Of a stretch of DNA of 64,000 nucleotides, positions 57,649 to 64,000 are shown piece after piece. Position 1 is the first letter of the stretch, and each line of letters begins with the position of its first letter. A program made the position numbers and the translations under genes. Where the stretch lies: contig CM076144.1 in the NCBI GenBank assembly GCA_038025085.1, positions 1,674,001 to 1,738,000 of the forward strand, in the 5' to 3' direction. The notes beneath the pieces were generated by a model that saw only the letters and a list, made by a program, of their open reading frames with translations, had not been told where the DNA came from and did not search any database. The stretch is from Tetragonia tetragonoides. Lineage: Eukaryota > Streptophyta > Magnoliopsida > Caryophyllales > Aizoaceae.

Positions 57649-59487
57649 ATGGCCTCTTTCACTTCAATTACTCAGCACCAATCAATCTCATCTTCACTAT
57701 ATCAGAAATCTGGTCAAGAATACAGCTCGTTAAGCTCCTTGACAGTCATCTCAGCAAGAACAAGAACTTCCAGCAGGAAGTTATACTTTCCCCCTACGCC
57801 AATGGGGTTAAGCATCCGAAATGCAGCGACTAAACGTGCAAAATCACCAGGTACTACCTTCGAGGTTTTTCATAATGATCAAAAGTAAATCAGGAACCTC
57901 GCTATCGTCATCTGAATTCTAAAGATAGATATATGACTTTCTATGTATCACCACTTTATCCTAACTCTGGTGGCTTTCTTTGGGAGAGATTAGCTGAAGA
58001 AGAGTGGAAGGTAAAGCGTGAAGTTCTGCTCCAGAAAAAGGTATCCACCTGTTCTATCTTTCAAATGATTCAATATCTCAGATTAAAAGCTGAACTGCTA
58101 CAATTCAATGAAATTCTATTGCCTAAAAAACTTTATGCTGCTAATCCATGCATCAATTCGTCTGACAATAATAAGAGGCAGCTCAAAGTTCTGTGTTAAA
58201 ACTAAACCACCTTTAAGAGTCCTCATATCACCCTATAATCTGTGTGCCAGATTTGGGAATACCACAAGTGAAGTAACAAACCTGTGAGAAAGGTTCTGGT
58301 AAGCATTGAGTAAGTTCGTGGCCCTGAGGAGCTGCCCTTTTCTTAAATCCTCGCCCTTTTCTTACCCTAAAAAAAAAAAAAAAGTTCCTGGCCCTGACAC
58401 TCAGGCTAGTCTGATTAACGCATGCCAATATGCCATAAACGCATCCAGAGCTGCGAAGAATAATTTAGGCTAAGCAGATAAATATAGATTAGTGAGGAAG
58501 AACTTGTAGGCTTAAAAGAATTTAGGCTAAGCAGAGTAATGTTTACATTTTTGAGACCGTAGACAAGCCAAGAACGAAGGCAAATCACCTTCCAGACACA
58601 AGTGCAAGCATAGCAAAATAAACAACCAAGGCATTTGTCATCAATCAAACAAAAATATGAAGTTAATGTGCAATATTATTGATTCCTTATGCAGGTACGA
58701 AGTGTGGATGTGAAGGAAGCTCTGCGACTGCAGAATGAGAATAACTTTGTGATTCTTGATGTACGTCCTGAGGCAGATTTTAAAGAGGTTAGACTGCTCA
58801 TTTCATCACATTCAGGCCAGCTTAGTCTCACCCGAAAATTAAGACAATCACAGAGATACAAACAACTATGCATATAGGGTAAAGAACAAGTTCAATGAAC
58901 AATTAAGGCACAAACTAATGAGGCAATCTAAAGGTTTCTAAATTTTTTGGTAGGCTCATCCACCAGGCGCCATTAATGTGCAAGTATATAGGCTTATAAA
59001 GGAGTGGACGGCATGGGACATTGCTAGGCGAGCAGCATTTGCATTTTTTGGCATCTTCTCTGGCACAGAAGAAAACCCAAACTTCATACAAGGTAACGTG
59101 TCAAAGAAAAGCAGTATTTCATGACAAGATAGCATACAAACTTGGAACCTATTAACCATTGCTTCATGCTTACAGAGGTTGAATCAAAATTAGACAAGAA
59201 TTCTAAGATTATAGTGGCCTGCTCAGCCGGAGGAACCATGAAACCCACTCAAAATCTTCCTGAAGGCAACCAATCAAGGTAGATAGGCTGTCTCCCAAAA
59301 TATTACCTTGCTTTATTTAAGATATACAATCTAATTGCGTAACTAACAGCATTATCAAATCATTATCTCCAGGTCATTGATAGCAGCCTACTTGCTTGTA
59401 CTCAATGGATACACAAATGTCTTCCATCTAGAAGGAGGTCTCTACAGTTGGTCTAAAGAAGATTTGCCAATAGTTTCAGAAGAATAG
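57649..59487 (+). CDS. STR10: plastid rhodanese-like domain protein (STR10-like)
   Basis: Six exons: 57649-57850, 57994-58040, 58695-58787, 58954-59092, 59176-59278 and 59373-59487; 699 nt, 232 residues. The first about 65 residues are Ser/Thr-rich, basic and poor in acids, as in a chloroplast transit peptide. One rhodanese domain follows: NNFVILDVRPEADFKEAHPP (CH2A-like), then the active-site loop ACSAGGT with the candidate catalytic Cys, then SLIAAYLLVLNGYTNVFHLE and GGLYSWSKEDLP. Rhodaneses transfer sulfane sulfur or act as docking modules. The sequence strongly resembles Arabidopsis rhodanese-like protein 10; the symbol is by similarity from memory. Confidence 0.88.
58312..58397 (+). repeat. 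short poly(A)-tailed insertion flanked by 16-bp direct repeats
   Basis: AAGTTCGTGGCCCTGA (58312-58327) and AAGTTCCTGGCCCTGA (58382-58397) bracket about 40 bp, including twice CGCCCTTTTCTTA-like words, and a terminal run of about 16 A. This fits a tiny retroposed fragment in intron 2 of the rhodanese gene. Confidence 0.62.
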
Positions 59488-60310
59488 TCACAGGTAGCAC
59501 AGAAAATTGTTAATCATGAGGTTATGATGGACCCTAATTTTGAATGAGTTAGTTTTAAATTGAGGTCCAGATCATCTACTTCAGTGATAGTATGGTTTTT
59601 GCATTCCCTGTACAGCTATTAATGAGAAACTTGTTCTCTGCATTCCTGACACTTGATGACCAATACAAAGAAATTTAACTGGAAACAGAATTTGTACATT
59701 GACATGCAAGTGAAAGGTTTTTGAAAGAAACTCGTCTTAGCCATGAGGCAATACAGTGCAAACTAAATCACAACGAAATAAACAAAAACACATGACAAAG
59801 ATAAGGGATATAGAATATGAGACCCCGCACCCCCCCCCCCCGGCACCCTTTAAACTTAAAAAAAAATGTATATTGTAAGTTTATCTTTTTAAGGTCAGGA
59901 GCGACTTACGATTGATCAATTCCAAAAAAAAATAACCTTCAGAAAACACGGATTGGGTGTAAAGCAACAACGCAATAATAGTACTGCTCAGATGATTGAA
60001 TCTCAGGAGCTGCAAGTATACAGTTAGAAGAGATGGATACCTCTTTCTGAACAGTTAATGTTTCACCAATATGCATATCAGAAACCCAGAGCTTCATAGG
60101 GGGAGCACCTTCTATTTGGCAAATTCACTCTAAAGGAGGAATAAGATTCCTCCAGAAACCATAGCTCCTTATGATGAAGAGGTTGTGCAAGACCACATTC
60201 TTGGTCTCGGTGCCCTTCCACATCTCCTCTTCTGCGTAGGAGGTCACCCCCAAATTCAAAATGCTGGAACTAAGAAGAATATGCGCATTTTGTAATAGTT
60301 TTATGTGCTT
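59488..60310. other. convergent spacer between rhodanese and MYG1 genes
   Basis: Holds both 3' UTRs. A C-run lies at about 59830-59842. No other feature was recognised. Confidence 0.5.
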
Positions 60311-60617
60311 TCAAGCTTTCAAGGCAGCTCTTGCCATCTCAAGAGAACCCTCATAAGTAAGATTTCCACCAATGAAACCACTCATGTGCGTAAATATGCA
60401 ACCAGGGATTCCTGCTATATCAGAAAGTTCTTTGCCTTCCAGACCCCTCCAGTGACATGGTAAGGGTTTCCGACTCTCAAATCTATCTGGTCCAACAGCC
60501 ACTGCCTGCACTCGCCAAGAAGTTCTTCTATCATCCTGCGTACAATATAAGGATTCACAGATCTTACTATTGATATAATTGCATTCAAGGGAGAAAGGCA
60601 AAGGTGTTTATCCAATA

Positions 60618-60649
<32 letters not shown>

Positions 60650-61529
60650 TATGTTGGTCATGTTGGCTCCATATTAAAGGTCATGTTGGCTCCATATTAA
60701 TGCACTGGTCACTCAAGGTTTTTATCCAAATGCATTACCTCATAGATGACGTATTTGATAGAAGGAACAAGCTTCATTTCCTCCTCAAGCTCAAATATGT
60801 GAAGCTTCCACTGTTTACAAGCGCAACAAAAATTGCAGGCTCTTAGGGGAGAAAATAAGATAACACCTTAATATACATAGCAGTTCATTTGTAGTACTAC
60901 TTATATACAGAAGAAAAGAGAAGTATAAGGAGAAAACCAAGTGCTCTTATATATACAATATGCGATATAACCGATCAGATGCAAATTAATTATTCCTTCC
61001 CCCGGGTCCCCACCCGTCTGAAAGTTTATAAGGAAATCGAGGCCAAGTGAAGTGTGGTGTAAATCTTACGGATATCACAACCAAGCAGTAGAGTAATTGT
61101 AGCAACTACCTAGTTGGCTCATTCAGAAGGCTGCAAAAGCAAAATCTCAAGCAATAACCTCCAGATTCACCATTGTTTAACTTAGAATTACTTTTTCTGG
61201 ATGGATTCAGATCACTTACTATATGCAACAGCTAAGACAAACTAATCGATAAAGAAAAAGGGAATACATAAGAAATATGACAATTTTTTAAACAAGGGGA
61301 AAAAAAGGACAGAATATGGGGGGAAGAGAAAAGGCAGAAAGAAAAACACATAAAACACCAGGTCCTGAAGTATGAATAGACACAAGAAGCATGCCTCACT
61401 TACAGGACAAGACTTCGTTAGCACCACGATTTCTCCACTAGGGTCAATATCTTGCCTTGCTGCAAGACACTCCATAATGATTGATCGAGCAGGTAACCAT
61501 GATTTTGCATGGTAATGAATGCTCTGTGA

Positions 61530-61568
<39 letters not shown>

Positions 61569-63662
61569 TTCAGTAGAAATGAGGGGAGAAGAACGAATAC
61601 TTACATCAGTTTCACCCGGCAAATACATATTATGCATCCCTAGTAGTTGAGTATCCAGAAGGATATTCTGAAAACAATAAATTGACACAATTAAGCAACT
61701 CGAAAATTTCACCTCAACAAACTCATTTCCAGCCAATGCCATGGCCGTTTGAAAGGCTTCATTTTCCCTCTCAGCTGACTGATCAGGATCTGTCCAGTCA
61801 AGATTCAATCTTCCCACTCTTGAGGACAAGTATGTGTTATTGACATATTTTGGTGACACATTTGTATCATATTGATTAACTCCATTATCTACAGCATCAA
61901 TTGCCTGTGACATAGAAAATCATGAAGATGTGTTGTCAGCACGCACACGCACACACAGATGTGTTGCCAACTGTTATTAACAGTTCATCACATTGTAGGT
62001 GGAAACACCTTGGAGAAGTCATTATGAGATTTTCTCACTTAATTAAGTTATGCGCCCTAGCCAAGGTCAGAGCACCTAAACAGAACTAGGCCTTGAACAA
62101 ACATAAATGAAGGTATCTGAAAACATGCATGCTATATTGCTATGTGATGTTGGTATCTGACTTATCTATTATGCAAAGACCCATGCATGGACAACACTTG
62201 TCTGACAGTCTGAGTCACCCAAGGTAAATTTCCCCAGTTTCCTCTATAAGTACTTTGTACTTGGGCTGATGTAGATAGATCAAACAAACATTAAAACTGA
62301 TATTGAGCAAGAGAGACAAAGGCATAGGATGATAGGAATTATACTCTCAGCTCATATACTCTCACCCCTGTCCCGGGTCGTTTTTCTTTCTGGTTTCATG
62401 GAGTTGTCCATAAAAGCGCTTCATGTATTCGTCCTTGCCTTTCTGTTGCAGTAATGGTGTTGAGGCTTAGTTTAAACAGCTTATATTTTCTCAACCTACT
62501 CCAGATTTCACAGACACTAATCATCATATCATCTAGGCAACCACAAAGCACCTGATCTCATAAAGTAAATCTTTCTTTGTTCAAAACCACTGGCTTATTT
62601 CAGCAGTGAGACTATCATAAGAGACTAAACAAATTCTTGAATGACCTAATGTAATTGATAACTGGCAGGAAAGAAGCGTCTATACAGTAAAAAAGACGAA
62701 GAGTACACTACAGAGCCACAGAACACAGTGGAAGAGAATTAAACACAGTAACTTAAACAAACAAACAACTTAACAATGTAGTTTCTGAATACCTCGATGA
62801 AGTTTTTGTAGACAGCTAGAAACAGGCAATGCACATGTGGGTGTCCTGAATCAAGCTGAAGCTCCTTTGCAATTATCTCCTTTCCATAATGCTAGAGGGA
62901 GAAACAAAAGTAACATTATCAGATAGACTCATCTACAAACTACCATCAATCAACTTATAAATATTATTCGAATCTGAGACAGAAATAGACAGAAAACCCC
63001 CAAAATAACAAAACATTAAGAATAGCAAGCAATCCGAAAATGGGTGTCATTTTTCACTTCCTTACCCAAAATGACCAGCAAAGAAACATACCCACATCAA
63101 CAGAAGTAAGAAAACAAAAGAAAGCTAAACATGAATTCATTGAGACATTTCGTCGAACACCTTGTAGACAAGTCCCGCACTGCTGAGCTTCGTAGAAAAC
63201 CCATGTCCAAAAACCTCTCCAAAACCCTTCTGATGATGATCGTATCGATCTCGGCTAGGATCATACACCCCTCCAACATCCAGCACAGAGTCAAGCGAAT
63301 CTAAAACCTGCCCATTTCACAAAAAACATGTAAAAACAACATCAATAGCAAATTAAACAAAATGGGTTGATAGGGATGAGAGAGAAAACTCTTTTGCATA
63401 TACATACCTGCGGGTCTCGTGTGCGAATAATAGGGCAATTGGTGAATTTAGGGGTGAGGCGAATGAGAAAGCACCCAAGAGCTTCATCACAGTGAAAGCT
63501 GCCATTGTGGGTACCAATTTGTTTTGGAAGATTGCTGGTTGTTGAGAAAAGATGTGAAGTAGAGGGTTTACAACTATATGATGTTGTTATGAATGATGAA
63601 ATTGTGGGTTTGCGTAAATGTAGAAGCTTTAGCTTGGAGGTCCATAGTCGTATTGTTGTCAT
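60311..63662 (-). CDS. MYG1: MYG1-type DHH-like 3'-5' exonuclease
   Basis: Seven exons on the minus strand: 63662-63408, 63307-63161, 62891-62793, 61904-61713, 61523-61404, 60810-60739 and 60535-60311. The total is 1110 nt, 369 residues, typical for the family, and every junction is in phase 0. The start is the first ATG; the frame is extended upstream only by TTG. A Ser/Thr-rich, basic N-terminus of about 45 residues suggests an organelle targeting peptide. Metal-site motifs: HNGSFHCDEAL, DPSRDRYDHHQKGF and AIDAVDNG. The C-terminal half has SWLPARSI, WRVQAVAV, RFESRKPLP and SGFIGGNLTYEG. Animal MYG1 is a 3'-5' RNA exonuclease of nucleus and mitochondria; plant function is inferred. Confidence 0.94.
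60621..60649. repeat. homopolymer of 29 G
   Basis: Within the intron between MYG1 exons 6 and 7. It is followed by two copies of TCATGTTGGCTCCATATTAA at about 60658 and 60682. Such a long G tract is rare in plant DNA and could form stacked G-quadruplexes. Assembly error in tract length is likely. Confidence 0.85.
61531..61566. repeat. homopolymer of 36 A next to a splice acceptor
   Basis: On the gene's sense strand this is a T36 tract ending 5 nt before the acceptor of MYG1 exon 5, so it forms the polypyrimidine tract. Length polymorphism could influence splicing. Confidence 0.8.
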
Positions 63663-63726
63663 TTTTGCAGGTTCAATTATGAAATGAGGCGGGAGCGACA
63701 AACAGCCCTACCGGCTATTTATATTA
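63663..63726. other. 5' leader of the MYG1-type gene
   Basis: Short leader or promoter stretch between the start codon and the repeat element to its right. No core promoter motif can be assigned beyond TATTTATAT near 63714-63722. Confidence 0.35.
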
Positions 63727-63950
63727 AGAGCTGGCAAAATCAAAGACCGACCCGAACCCCACTTCCTTAAAGACCCGATTGAAACCCAACCCGAAATGGT
63801 TTAACCTCCTAATAACCCGAGACCCAAGTTTGTGAGGCTTAGTTATTTGACCCAAAAATCCGACCCGAACTCGACCCGACCTAATATTTTGTAATGACCC
63901 AATGCTGATGACTCGAACCCAACTCGACCCAACCCGTTTGCCAGATAATA
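63727..63950. mobile_element. MITE-like element with GACCCGA-rich interior
   Basis: The left end GAGCTGGCAAAATC and right end GTTTGCCAGAT are inverse over TGGCAAA. The interior is rich in ACCCGAC/CCCAACCC words, a layout often seen in plant hAT-like MITEs. No clean target duplication was found, so ends are approximate. It lies immediately upstream of MYG1. Confidence 0.55.
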
Positions 63951-64000
63951 GTAGTTATTTGTTTTTTTTGAAGAAAATACAAAAAAAAAAGAAGTATGAC

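Overview
This is nuclear DNA of a dicot-type flowering plant. The evidence is spliced genes with GT-AG introns, plant-specific families (OPT peptide transporter, single-RRM nuclear-speckle-type RNA-binding protein, plastid rhodanese, FAR1-type MULE transposase, B3 domain), AT-rich introns and a dense load of plant transposons. The species cannot be fixed from the sequence alone. No tRNA, rRNA, CRISPR array or organellar block was seen.

Layout. 1-1890: decayed 3' end of an L1-type LINE. 1911-3150: a roughly 1.25-kb element built of four ~315-bp repeats; further copies lie at 8108-9183 and 9184-11020, and a diverged inverted copy at 24075-25540. 3542-7129 (+): Cdc14/SIN-component family gene. 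11857-15293 (-): oligopeptide transporter. 19379-23711 (-): RRM protein. 26925-27933 (+): Yippee-like protein. 28741-29862 plus 46191-46428 (+): MIP2/NBAS-like (Sec39-type) pseudogene, split by a 16.3-kb MULE at 29863-46190. 48681-50813 (+): F-box protein. 51925-56392 (-): MFSD5-type major facilitator (molybdate-anion transporter family). 57649-59487 (+): plastid rhodanese, STR10-like. 60311-63662 (-): MYG1-type exonuclease. All eight genes could be spliced into full open frames of family-typical length, except that the F-box C-terminus is ambiguous.

The most interesting object is the 16.3-kb MULE. A 9-bp target duplication (ATCTTAGCA) flanks it, and the broken MIP2/NBAS reading frame is restored exactly when the element and one copy of the duplication are removed. 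It holds a dead FAR1-like transposase, a broken B3-domain gene on the opposite strand, a 23-bp minisatellite and a nested Harbinger-like MITE. Its right half is an 8.6-kb near-perfect palindrome (arms 37551-41775 and about 41835-46190) made of two inverted copies of a second MULE gene, each arm starting in the same terminal repeat. This inverted duplication of part of a MULE resembles, in architecture, maize Mu killer, whose hairpin RNA silences its family in trans.

Smaller mobile elements with target duplications visible by eye include two hAT-type MITEs (16524-16785, 54462-54793), a Harbinger-like MITE (30661-31006) and a long-TIR MULE derivative (47538-48126). Four tiny poly(A)/poly(T) insertions flanked by direct repeats look like extremely truncated retroposition scars. 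The host genes do not form one pathway; they are a typical mixture of unrelated plant genes. Two pairs are convergent (F-box/MFS transporter and rhodanese/MYG1). The RRM/Yippee and MFS/rhodanese pairs are divergent.
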